Origin: a virus
DNA length: 41,215 bases
Direction: 5' to 3' (one strand)
Virus record (IMG/VR): IMGVR_UViG_3300046450_002134
Coordinates: 1 to 41,215 of that record
Shown piece by piece: positions 31,916 through 38,816 of the stretch (position 1 is its first letter; each line of letters begins with the position of its first letter). Both the position numbers and the translations under genes were made by a program. The notes below the pieces were generated by a model. That model did no database searches. It worked only from the letters and a program-made list of their open reading frames with translations, and was not told where the DNA came from.

Positions 31916-32173
31916 ATGATAATGCAAGAGGTAGGTCACTTCAGGGCAAACCTGAAACTCGCGTTGGCCGTAAAGGGCATCAGTCAAGGCGCATTAGCAA
32001 TTCGCCTCGACACGTCGCGGCCGTACGTCAACCGAATTCTAAATGGCAACGTTGAACCCTCGCTTTCGGCGTGCATGAAGGTCGCCGACACGATCGGGAT
32101 TCCGCTCCGAGATTTACTGATTGAGCCAGAAGCCTTTAGAAATATCGTGACACCACGCGAAGCCGCAAGCTAG
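31916..32173 (+). CDS. Cro/CI-type helix-turn-helix repressor
   Basis: 85 residues from ATG 31916, or 83 from ATG 31922. The second has an AGGGGG site six bases upstream; the first fits a leaderless transcript. The HTH_3 fold is clear: NLKLALAVKGISQGALAIRL, then DTSRPYVNRILNGNVEPSLS with the recognition helix at about 30-42. There is no C-terminal cleavage domain, so if it is the lysogeny repressor it is not of the RecA-cleaved type. Matching 16-bp sites at its own promoter and at the rightward early promoter suggest that it controls both. Confidence 0.85.
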   Translation: MIMQEVGHFRANLKLALAVKGISQGALAIRLDTSRPYVNRILNGNVEPSLSACMKVADTIGIPLRDLLIEPEAFRNIVTPREAAS

Positions 32174-32610
32174 AGCGCCTCGACGAAGTCGACGCCTGGC
32201 AATCCGGGGTAATGCCGAATTCTAATCAGCCTTAATCCCGTTTTCCCGGGCGATTCATCATCCGAGAATGACGCTTCGACTTTGAACTTTTGCAACGCTC
32301 CGTGACGATTCGGTGCCCGGTACGAGGCAACGAGATCGATCAGCCAGGGCGCGGGCGGCGGATCGTCGACCTGCGTGATTTTAGCAGCCAGCCAGATTGT
32401 TTCGTCGGGATTGTCAAGGTTAAATCGAACCTTATGGAAACACCATTCGATGGTGTCTGGATCGAGATCGGGCGAGGCTGAAATGGTCAGCGGTTCGGCA
32501 ATCTCGGCCTGAGGCCGAGGCCAATCCGCAAACCACACTGCCACGGAAGCCAGTGACAGAGCCCCCGTGACAACTGCCAATCTCCCGCGACGGGTTTTTA
32601 GAACAAACAT
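32170..32610 (-). CDS. Membrane-anchored protein in the immunity region
   Basis: 146 residues from ATG 32610-32608 (MFVLKTRRGRLAVVTG); the 106 open codons upstream are non-coding leader. One N-terminal hydrophobic helix with a basic front (RRGRLAVVTGALSLASVAVW) is followed by a beta-rich domain (DTIEWCFHKVRFNLDNPDET, TIWLAAKITQV..., GLRLIRIRHYPG). It converges on the repressor with a 4-base overlap (CTAG shared by both stops). Expression from a prophage is plausible, so it may be a lysogenic conversion or superinfection exclusion protein; no family is recognised. Confidence 0.65.
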   Translation of the reverse strand: MFVLKTRRGRLAVVTGALSLASVAVWFADWPRPQAEIAEPLTISASPDLDPDTIEWCFHKVRFNLDNPDETIWLAAKITQVDDPPPAPWLIDLVASYRAPNRHGALQKFKVEASFSDDESPGKTGLRLIRIRHYPGLPGVDFVEAL

Positions 32611-32721
32611 CACTCGTTGCCCCGAATTGCAAAACACCGGTATTTGCGCAGCATTATCGTTGCTTTGCAAGATCGGCAGTCCTGCCCCCGAAGTTTTTCC
32701 ACATATCATGAAAAACTCCGC

Positions 32722-32750
32722 TTGACGATATGTACCAGTTAAGGTACACA
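32722..32750 (+). promoter_or_regulatory. Rightward early promoter with operator
   Basis: TTGACG (32722-32727), 17-base spacer, TACACA (32745-32750; weak -10). The operator GTAC-CAGT-TAAGGTAC (32732-32747) has the same spacing and the same right half as the site at 31891-31906. It precedes the whole plus-strand early operon. Confidence 0.5.
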
Positions 32751-32803
32751 TGCCGGACCTTTGTGATTTCGGGTTTTCACACGACCTGAAGTCGACGCGA
32801 GCT

Positions 32804-32829
32804 GGCGGGGCCGCTTCATGAGCCCCGCC
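32804..32829 (+). promoter_or_regulatory. Strong GC hairpin in the early operon leader
   Basis: Perfect 8-bp stem GGCGGGGC (32804-32811) with GCCCCGCC (32822-32829) and a 10-base loop, with no T-run. A second stem (GCTGTC/GACAGC) follows. It could be an antitermination, attenuation or stabilising element in the leader before 32877. The remaining bases of 32611-32876 show nothing else I can name. Confidence 0.45.
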
Positions 32830-32876
32830 GGCTGTCTCACAGAGGCTGACAGCGGTTCTCGAACAGGAGCGAGGCA

Positions 32877-33173
32877 ATGGCAAACGGAACGCTTTTCCCG
32901 GACACGTCAGCGGACGCTCGGGATACACACGAACGCAGCGGCGCGGCGATGTCGAAGCGGCGGGCAGTGCTGACTCTGGTCGTCGATCACCCAGGCCTGA
33001 CTGCAGTCGAGCTTTGGCGAAATGCCAACGAACTCGGTCGAGACCTGAGTCGCCATGAAATCAGTCGGCGGCTTCCGGAGCTCCGTAAGGCCGGCCTCGT
33101 GGTCAACGGGCCGGCCCGAACGTGTGCCGTCGCCGGATCTCGCCAGATGACATGGAACGCGGCCACGCAATAA
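32877..33173 (+). CDS. Winged-helix DNA-binding protein
   Basis: 98 residues from ATG 32877, with AGGAG seven bases upstream. After a 25-residue flexible N-terminus, KRRAVLTLVVDHPGLTAVEL and SRHEISRRLPELRKAGLVVN give a MarR/winged-helix pattern with recognition helix and wing; the end (CAVAGSRQMTW) forms the last strand. It is the first gene of the rightward operon, where lambda-type phages encode cro or cII-like regulators, so early regulation is likely. Confidence 0.75.
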   Translation: MANGTLFPDTSADARDTHERSGAAMSKRRAVLTLVVDHPGLTAVELWRNANELGRDLSRHEISRRLPELRKAGLVVNGPARTCAVAGSRQMTWNAATQ

Positions 33174-33263
33174 GCGGGCGGAGAGAAAACCCAACGGAAC
33201 CAGCGTTGACCCCTGGGGTCAACGCCGACGCCACTCGATACCGACGGACCGGAGTCACGGACG

Positions 33264-33419
33264 ATGCACGAGTTTATTAGAGAGCTGGCCGAGTTTCTGA
33301 CCAGCCCGCGAGCCGAGATCCTTTTCGTCGGTGTCGCCAGTCTGCCGGCCCTTGTGTGGATCGCCTCCGCGGCGTGTCGCGGGCAGCGATATCCCGAGCG
33401 GGGGCGTGACGAGAAATAA
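33264..33419 (+). CDS. 51-residue single-span membrane protein
   Basis: Short gene found by direct translation: ATG 33264, GGAG nine bases upstream, TAA at 33417-33419. The N-terminus MHEFIRELAEFLTSPRAEIL leads into a hydrophobic segment (FVGVASLPALVWIASAA, about 21-37) and a basic tail. Small single-span proteins of early operons often inhibit host functions, but nothing specific can be said. Confidence 0.6.
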   Translation: MHEFIRELAEFLTSPRAEILFVGVASLPALVWIASAACRGQRYPERGRDEK

Positions 33420-33760
33420 CGAGTCAACGGATGACTTGCCCGGATGGTTTTTTCGTGACCCCGGAACGGCGAGTCGTTGAGCGGTTGCCGGATCGTGTCG
33501 ATCGGGTGCCCGTCAGCAGTAGCGGGGATGTTCGAGAATCAGCCCTGCGACACAGGCCCCGCTCGGTTGCTACCGCGACCGGGGGGGGATTCGAGGCTGG
33601 TTGTTCTAGCCTCGGGAGTTCTGATCTCTTCGGAGAAACGGGCTCAGAAGCGACGCCCGGCGGGCGGGCAGTTCTTATTCGCTCGCCGGGTGTTTTCAAA
33701 TCGCCAACCGTTGGCGATTTACAGGGAGTGTTTCAAACCCCAGGGACGGGAGTCGAGCGA
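33420..33760 (+). promoter_or_regulatory. Structured csrA leader with three hairpins and a CsrA-like site
   Basis: A stretch of 341 bases without a supported gene. Three stems in tandem: 33592-33598 with 33608-33614 (7 bp), 33653-33664 with 33682-33693 (12 bp, two G-U pairs, followed by TTTT) and 33698-33707 with 33711-33720 (perfect 10 bp, loop CCG). Right after them come TTACAGGGAGTGT (33719-33731), one base longer than the CsrA consensus RUACARGGAUGU, then two more GGGA motifs over the ribosome site. Suggests attenuation plus self-repression of csrA. Confidence 0.6.
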
Positions 33761-34036
33761 ATGGCGTTGGTATTGACGAGAAAAAAGGGTCAGGCGATCG
33801 CGATCGGCGACGCAGTCGTAACGATCGGAGCGGTCAGTCGAGGCGGGCTTGTGCGGGTCCTGATCGACGCACCTCGCGAGACGCGAATTCTGAGGACGGA
33901 ACTTATCACAGAAACTGGAGCGGAGCATGACGGAGCAAGCGAAGAACGAGGGCCGGTGGTCGAACAGCGCACTGACGGCGGGCGAGATGTACTGGCTGAC
34001 GTGCCACGTCCGGCAGATGGCCGAGGACCGTGCTGA
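33761..34036 (+). CDS. csrA: CsrA/RsmA-family translational regulator
   Basis: 91 residues from ATG 33761, with GGGAG eight bases upstream. ALVLTRKKGQAIAIGDAVV, VRVLIDAPRE and ILRTEL reproduce the five-strand CsrA core; Leu5, Arg7 and Arg45 (E. coli Leu4, Arg6, Arg44) are present, so RNA binding to GGA motifs is expected. The frame is open upstream to 33431, but that part is not CsrA-like. About 40 residues beyond the usual end are read through the start of the next gene in another frame, an uncommon overlap of 110 bases. The protein may redirect host post-transcriptional control during infection, and its own leader has a matching site. Confidence 0.9.
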   Translation: MALVLTRKKGQAIAIGDAVVTIGAVSRGGLVRVLIDAPRETRILRTELITETGAEHDGASEERGPVVEQRTDGGRDVLADVPRPADGRGPC

Positions 34037-34481
34037 GCCGGCGGATTCCTGGCCAGTGGCCGAGGCGGTGTTCTCGGTGCTCCTCGGCCGGGAAGTGACT
34101 CGGTGGAACATACAGACGGCGTTATCGGCCCTCGACGATGTGAGTGAGTCGCAGATCGTTAAACCATCCCACCAGGCGAAACCAGAAGCGCCGGGCGAAC
34201 TTGACCGCGAAAATGCCGCCGGGAGGATCGACTCAATCGATGAGGTGCTCGCACGGGAGGGCGTGAGGATCGACAAAATCGAGGGACGCCTGGAGTGCAG
34301 GGCTGCCATCGCGACCGGGTTCGCGATCGACCTGCGCGCCCTGTCCCAGCAAAACGCCGAACTCGCCCAACTGGTGACCCGGCTCGAACAACGGGTCGAG
34401 ACGTTCGAGAAACCGTTCGCGTTGAACTCGGGCGGCGAATTCCACGACGGCCTGCCGGACGGCGGCAGCCCCAGTGAGTAA
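33927..34481 (+). CDS. Helical hypothetical protein with C-terminal coiled coil
   Basis: 184 residues from ATG 33927, with GGAG six bases upstream. The N-terminal half (GEMYWLTCHVRQMAEDRAEP ... NIQTALSALDD) may be a small helical domain. The C-terminal part has a coiled-coil stretch (ALSQQNAELAQLVTRLEQRV). Its first 110 bases overlap the csrA tail, and its end overlaps the recombinase GTG by eight bases. Not recognised. Confidence 0.65.
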   Translation: MTEQAKNEGRWSNSALTAGEMYWLTCHVRQMAEDRAEPADSWPVAEAVFSVLLGREVTRWNIQTALSALDDVSESQIVKPSHQAKPEAPGELDRENAAGRIDSIDEVLAREGVRIDKIEGRLECRAAIATGFAIDLRALSQQNAELAQLVTRLEQRVETFEKPFALNSGGEFHDGLPDGGSPSE

Positions 34482-35661
34482 CCTCGACGCCCTGACAAAA
34501 CAGCTCGCGGCGATGGCTGCGACGCTCGGCGAGTTGACCGAACCGGTCGAGGGTGGCGACGCTCCCGCCCCCTCGGCTGGCGAGGTCACGTTGTACGATT
34601 TCTGGTCGACGAACCTCGACGGGCTCAAGAGCGAGAAGGTCGACGGTCAATATCGAAACACGCTGTGCCAGTTTCAGAACCGAGTTCGGAAATGTGACGA
34701 GTGTGGCGTCGTGATTGTGCCACTGAAGCGTCCGGCACAACGCACGGCAGCCCGGTTGATGAGAAGCCGCAATTGCCCGAAATGTAGTAGGAGTTGTAGA
34801 ACGACTCCCACAGCTCACGAATTAACCACAAACCTATTGGGGGCTTGGGTTTCCGTCTGCATTTCTGACGGTTATTCGGCGGTAACTTCGCGGCGGTGGC
34901 TGGCTCAAATCAGGGCCGTTCTAAACGACATGGTCGACCGCGGAATCGACGGCGTGAGGGCACCACGGCGGATGACCGGGCTGCCGCAAGGTGCTCGGAA
35001 CATTCAGCTCGTCGACCCGGCAGAAATCAGAGCGGTGTACGAGGCGTGCGAGGTGGCGAAGTTGTGGGATCCAGTTTTCTGGCGAACGTTGATCGTCGGG
35101 CTGACCTGCTACGGGTTCCGGATTGGCGAGATCACGTCCATTAAGTGGCGTGGCGTAAAGGTTGGCGTGGCGAAGGAAGGCGTGTTCTTCGGGAAGACTC
35201 CGCCGACCGTGCAGCTTCGGCTCGCTGGCGTGAACCATCCTCACGGCTGGCTGGTGTACGTCCCGAGGAAGCAGGCGGCGGCCAAACCTGACCCGTTGAT
35301 CCTACCACTCAGCAGAGTATTCCGGCAGCACTTGCTCGCCGCCAGATCACTGAAGAACGAGACCGGCCAGGTTTTGCCGATCAGCCAGGAAGCCGGTAAC
35401 TACACCCTGCGAGAGCCGGAGTTCCGGGCCGAGTTCCAACGGATCCGGCTCGCCGCCGGAGTCAAGGCAAAGTGGACCTTCAAGAGCCTGCGGGCGACGT
35501 GCGAAACCTTCTACGGCGACCAGTTCGGGAGCGACGACGCGAAGGCCCTGACCGGGCACGCCGACCGCACCGTCAGCGGCCAGAGCTACGACGAGAAATC
35601 GAAGCGGTTCTGTCGGCAGGTTGATCAATTCAAACTCAACGAACTATTCGAGGCGAAATAA
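34474..35661 (+). CDS. Second tyrosine recombinase, with Cys-cluster insertion
   Basis: 395 residues from GTG 34474 (no clear ribosome site; translational coupling likely). A core-binding region holds CDEC (74-77) and CPKC (101-104), a probable zinc finger not found in most phage integrases. The catalytic domain has Arg216 in CYGFRIGEI, Arg340 in FKSLRATC, His362 in LTGHADRT and Tyr372 in SYDE; the His of HxxR is Lys337. The set is closer to canonical than that of the other recombinase. It lies in the early operon, not at attP, so its target is unknown: excision, dimer resolution or another site. Confidence 0.85.
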   Translation: MSNLDALTKQLAAMAATLGELTEPVEGGDAPAPSAGEVTLYDFWSTNLDGLKSEKVDGQYRNTLCQFQNRVRKCDECGVVIVPLKRPAQRTAARLMRSRNCPKCSRSCRTTPTAHELTTNLLGAWVSVCISDGYSAVTSRRWLAQIRAVLNDMVDRGIDGVRAPRRMTGLPQGARNIQLVDPAEIRAVYEACEVAKLWDPVFWRTLIVGLTCYGFRIGEITSIKWRGVKVGVAKEGVFFGKTPPTVQLRLAGVNHPHGWLVYVPRKQAAAKPDPLILPLSRVFRQHLLAARSLKNETGQVLPISQEAGNYTLREPEFRAEFQRIRLAAGVKAKWTFKSLRATCETFYGDQFGSDDAKALTGHADRTVSGQSYDEKSKRFCRQVDQFKLNELFEAK

Positions 35662-35873
35662 TGGCAGAGCGGCAGTTGCTGCTATGGCCAGAGACATACA
35701 CCACGCGGTGCGTGGTGTGCGGGCGGAAGTTAAGTCGACGGCGATCGAAAAACCGAGGCATGGGGCCGAGGTGTGCAGCCAGTTTTATCAGTGTTAAACA
35801 CGAACGGAGTCGAAACAGTGAAAGAAACAGTGACAAGCTCAGAGAGTCAATCCGCGGTAATCCTGAACCCTAA
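35661..35873 (+). CDS. Zinc-ribbon protein, DUF6011-like
   Basis: 70 residues; ATG 35661 overlaps the recombinase stop (TAATG). TRCVVCGRKLSRRRSKNRGM and GPRCAAS give CxxC...GxGPxC, the pattern of DUF6011-type small phage zinc proteins, which often occur beside replication and recombination genes. The last 25 residues are polar and likely disordered. Confidence 0.7.
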   Translation: MAERQLLLWPETYTTRCVVCGRKLSRRRSKNRGMGPRCAASFISVKHERSRNSERNSDKLRESIRGNPEP

Positions 35874-35904
35874 GTCAGCGTGCCAGCTTCGAACTGAGGT
35901 ATTC

Positions 35905-36375
35905 ATGGAGGCGGGCGGGCAGACGGTCGAGGAGAGCCCGACAACGCCGTGCGAGCGGGATCGGGAACTGCGAGCGGACCTGATCTTCGAGGAGGCAATG
36001 GAGACGATTAAAGCACTCGGCATCCACGTCTACGACTTCACCGGAACAGAGATCACCAGTAAATCGCGGCGAGAGGGTGACCTGCGGTTCGAGGTGGGGC
36101 CTGATGAAGAGTTCGACCTCGTCGAGGCGATCGACGGGTGCTGCGACCTGATCGTTGTCGCGACGGGCACGCTGTCGACGATCGGCGTGCCGGACCGGCC
36201 GTTTCAGTCGCAAGTAGACACCGCGAACCTGCGAAAGATCGGTGCCGACGGGAAGTGCCAACGCCGAGACGACGGTAAAATCATTAAGCCAGACGGGTGG
36301 ACGGCACCTGATCACGTCGCTGTTCTGGAAAAACTGTTCGGCGAGTTCTCGCGAGCCGGCGGGGAGGGACTGTGA
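35905..36375 (+). CDS. All-alpha NTP pyrophosphohydrolase (MazG-like)
   Basis: 156 residues from ATG 35905, with GAGG five bases upstream; the longer open frame would overlap the zinc-ribbon gene. The metal-binding signature is visible: FEEAMETI (EExxE, 29-33) and EAIDGCCDLIVVATG (Glu74, Asp78, Asp81), followed by the typical NLRKIGADGK...DGKIIKPDGW tail. Members hydrolyse nucleoside triphosphates to monophosphate and pyrophosphate. In phages this may balance nucleotide pools or lower (p)ppGpp-type signalling. An HD nucleotidase-like gene follows nearby. Confidence 0.75.
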   Translation: MEAGGQTVEESPTTPCERDRELRADLIFEEAMETIKALGIHVYDFTGTEITSKSRREGDLRFEVGPDEEFDLVEAIDGCCDLIVVATGTLSTIGVPDRPFQSQVDTANLRKIGADGKCQRRDDGKIIKPDGWTAPDHVAVLEKLFGEFSRAGGEGL

Positions 36376-37145
36376 CCAAACCCAACGCCTCGCTGACGGC
36401 AGAGCCGGTGCTCGTCTGGGATTATGAGGCGATCCAGAACGAGGCACCTGTCGAGATCATTCAAGCGGCGGCAGTGCAGATCAAGTTGGTTTTGAGACGC
36501 ACTGCCGAGAACGTCATCGAACTCGGCAAACTGGTGAAGGTTGCGAAAGATAACTTACCGAGGGGTTCGTTCGAGTCGTGGGTTGTAACTGAAATTGGGG
36601 TCTCGACTGCCACGGCCCGCAATTGGAAACGGGCGTTTGATCACGCCGAGCAGTTTCGGGCGATCGCCAATCTGAACCCGACTGCCGTTTACGCACTCAG
36701 CGGCGAACACGTGACGACTGAAGCGATCGAGACTGTTAACCAACTCGCAGAAAGCGGGATGCAGGTCACGAAAGCCGACGTCGACCGGATTGTCGGCGGG
36801 CCGGTCGACGCGCTCGAGCCGATCACCGGGCCTGATCCGGACCCGGCCGAGGTGGCCAGTTCGGAGACCACGACGTCAGCGGACGACATTGATCACGACG
36901 TCGATCGAACGAGGCTGGCACCCGATCCGGTCGAGACTGCCGGCGGCTCCGCGGTCGAGCTGAAAATGGCGAGGGCGGTGTGGTCCAACCTTGCACGACT
37001 CGCGGAGATTAACGCCGGCGGGGCTGAGATCATCGCCCGCGAGGCGTGGAACGAGTTAAAGGCGGCGCAGGAGATGACGCTCGCCGACAACGGCAAACCG
37101 TGTGACGCGACGCTGCGGGCGTTCCTGACGGGAGCGGAGAAATGA
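36372..37145 (+). CDS. DUF3102-like protein
   Basis: 257 residues from GTG 36372 (GTGA overlap). Residues of about 30-105 (ENVIELGKLVKVAKDNLPRG, FESWVVTEIGVSTATARNWK) are the DUF3102 pattern (IIE.GK.L.EAK..L.HG.F..W...E.G.S..TA...M), often linked to phage and mobile-element DNA transactions. An acidic, likely disordered middle (DPDPAEVASSETTTSADDID) connects to a helical C-terminus. The exact role is unknown. Confidence 0.75.
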   Translation: MTKPNASLTAEPVLVWDYEAIQNEAPVEIIQAAAVQIKLVLRRTAENVIELGKLVKVAKDNLPRGSFESWVVTEIGVSTATARNWKRAFDHAEQFRAIANLNPTAVYALSGEHVTTEAIETVNQLAESGMQVTKADVDRIVGGPVDALEPITGPDPDPAEVASSETTTSADDIDHDVDRTRLAPDPVETAGGSAVELKMARAVWSNLARLAEINAGGAEIIAREAWNELKAAQEMTLADNGKPCDATLRAFLTGAEK

Positions 37146-37369
37146 GAGAGCTGGGGTTCCAGGCGCTAAAAACAGAACTCGCCGACTTGGACGAACACTA
37201 TCTCGACGAGCTGATCGAGCTGCTCAAACGGCAGGCCCGTGACAAGCGACCGAACCTGGCGGCGACGCCCTACGAGTTGATGGACAGCGAGATCGCAGAG
37301 GATTTTCTGAACCTCGCGCGGCTCGGCCTGTGGGTCGTGCAACGCGAACAACAATCAAGGAGAAACTGA
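37142..37369 (+). CDS. Small helical hypothetical protein
   Basis: 75 residues; ATG 37142 overlaps the previous stop (ATGA). The acidic helix LADLDEHYLDELIELLKRQA is followed by a basic loop and a second amphipathic helix. No family is recognised. Probably co-translated with the DUF3102-like protein and the HD protein. Confidence 0.6.
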   Translation: MRELGFQALKTELADLDEHYLDELIELLKRQARDKRPNLAATPYELMDSEIAEDFLNLARLGLWVVQREQQSRRN

Positions 37370-37918
37370 GTGATTCATTGCATCCCGACCTTTAGCGGCG
37401 AGGCGTTCGATCCGTTCGATCCGGACCCGTCCAAAATACATATCACCGATATCGCTCACCAGCTCGCCGCGCTGAATCGCTGGAACGGCGCGACGAACTG
37501 GTCGGCAACCAGTCCGCCGATCTCGGTTGCCGAGCATTCGGTCCGGGTGGCGAACCAGTGCCCTCGCATGTATCGGCTCGACGGCCTGTTGCACGACGCG
37601 GCCGAGGCGTATCTCGGCGACACTCCCCGCCCGTATAAGTGGCGGCTGACTTTGTTGGTGGCGGCCGAGGAACGGTTGCGGCGGGTGATCGCCGAGAAAT
37701 ACGGAGCGCTGGCTGATATTCCGAAGGAAGTCGTTTGCGCTGACGACAGGATGCAGGTCACCGAATTCCGTGACCTGATCGATACCCATTCTGACGGCTG
37801 GCGTGAGACGCTGCCGGACGCGGAGCCGTTCGACGAGACGATCAGAACCGTGTCCCCATCCGCCGCAGAAGTCGCGTTCCTGACGATGTTCGAAACCCTC
37901 ACACGCGGCCGCAGATAG
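37370..37918 (+). CDS. HD-domain phosphohydrolase (5'-nucleotidase-like)
   Basis: 182 residues from GTG 37370, directly after the previous stop. ITDIAHQLAALNRWNG, ISVAEHSVRVANQC and LDGLLHDAAEAYLGD give the HD metal-binding set (His30, His56, His75-Asp76, with Glu79), as in YfbR-type deoxynucleotidases and related phage enzymes. It probably dephosphorylates deoxynucleoside monophosphates. With the MazG-like enzyme it could convert dNTPs to nucleosides in two steps; this is inference. Confidence 0.75.
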   Translation: MIHCIPTFSGEAFDPFDPDPSKIHITDIAHQLAALNRWNGATNWSATSPPISVAEHSVRVANQCPRMYRLDGLLHDAAEAYLGDTPRPYKWRLTLLVAAEERLRRVIAEKYGALADIPKEVVCADDRMQVTEFRDLIDTHSDGWRETLPDAEPFDETIRTVSPSAAEVAFLTMFETLTRGRR

Positions 37919-37961
37919 CCGACACCGCAAACCACGAGCCGGAAAGACGGAGCGACATCAA

Positions 37962-38447
37962 ATGGAGGAACCAACCATTGAGGAACCAAGCATTGAGCAA
38001 CTGCTCGACGAAGTCGATTTTGACTTCACCAGCAGCTTGCCAAGGACGCCAGACCCGGCCGCGCAACTCGTGAGCGACCGGAGAGCAATCGCCGTCGCGA
38101 GGATTCACGGCAACACGACACGCGCGGCGATCCTGCGTGCGACATCGTTGCCGGCCGGGCGATACAGACGGGCGGTCGCCGAGGTTGATTCAGAGATTGC
38201 GATCCGCGACCGCCTGGTCGGTCAGGCGTATCAGAAGGGCCTGAGGACGGTCGCGGCAATTTGTAAACACACGAGGGTCGGTTCGGATCGGGTCAGGTCG
38301 GCCGCCCGCCGGCTCGGCCTGGAACTCGCCGACGGGCGGACACGGGCACAGCCGACGCCGAAGGTCGAACACCGCCACCACCTCGCACGGCTGGCGCGGG
38401 AGCGGCGAAAACAAGAAGACGTCGACGCGTGTCGCGGACGACGCTAA
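37962..38447 (+). CDS. Basic helix-turn-helix-like protein
   Basis: 161 residues from ATG 37962, with GGAG about nine bases upstream. After an acidic N-terminus, the rest is basic with two HTH-like patterns (TRAAILRATSLPAGRYRRAV and YQKGLRTVAAICKHTRVGSD). A DNA- or RNA-binding role is likely; no family is assigned. Confidence 0.6.
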   Translation: MEEPTIEEPSIEQLLDEVDFDFTSSLPRTPDPAAQLVSDRRAIAVARIHGNTTRAAILRATSLPAGRYRRAVAEVDSEIAIRDRLVGQAYQKGLRTVAAICKHTRVGSDRVRSAARRLGLELADGRTRAQPTPKVEHRHHLARLARERRKQEDVDACRGRR

Positions 38448-38467
38448 CAACGATCAGAGGATCCCGG

Positions 38468-38800
38468 ATGACGAGTCGAGTCAGCACAACGGAAACACCG
38501 CAGCCGAAACAACAGTGCCCCCTGTTTATACCGTTGAAAACTGAGTTCTATGAGGCGTTCTGTGAGGGCTCGAAAACGGTCGAATACCGGCGAGCGGGGG
38601 CGGGGTGGAACTCAAAGACCTGCCGAGTCGGCAGGGCAGTCACGATCAGCAAAGGTTACGGCAAACAGCATCGGCGGAACGGGATGATCGTGGGCTTCTG
38701 TTTGTCGGACCTGCCGTGCAGGACTGCCGCCTGGCGAAAGTGTTACGGCGACGACTCAGGGCCGGCGGCGTGCATCACGATCGAGATTTACAAAACATAG
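38468..38800 (+). CDS. ASCH-domain-like protein
   Basis: 110 residues from ATG 38468, with AGAGG seven bases upstream. PLFIPLKTEFYEAFCEGSKT and VEYRRAGAGW, followed by VGRAVTISKGYGKQHR and MIVGF, match the ASCH pattern (K..YFE.I..G.KT.E.R....VG..V.I..G). ASCH domains bind RNA and occur in phage early regions; the exact activity is unknown. Confidence 0.7.
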   Translation: MTSRVSTTETPQPKQQCPLFIPLKTEFYEAFCEGSKTVEYRRAGAGWNSKTCRVGRAVTISKGYGKQHRRNGMIVGFCLSDLPCRTAAWRKCYGDDSGPAACITIEIYKT

Positions 38801-38816
38801 ACCGGAGCGAGCATAG

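Noticed and set aside
33431-33760. Open frame upstream of and in frame with csrA
   Set aside because: No ribosome site, composition unlike a protein, and the csrA ATG has a good site. The region folds into hairpins, so it is treated as leader.
34474-35661. Integron integrase (IntI)
   Set aside because: It is a tyrosine recombinase, but with a zinc-finger-like insertion and without a recognisable IntI-specific extra domain; the call cannot be supported.
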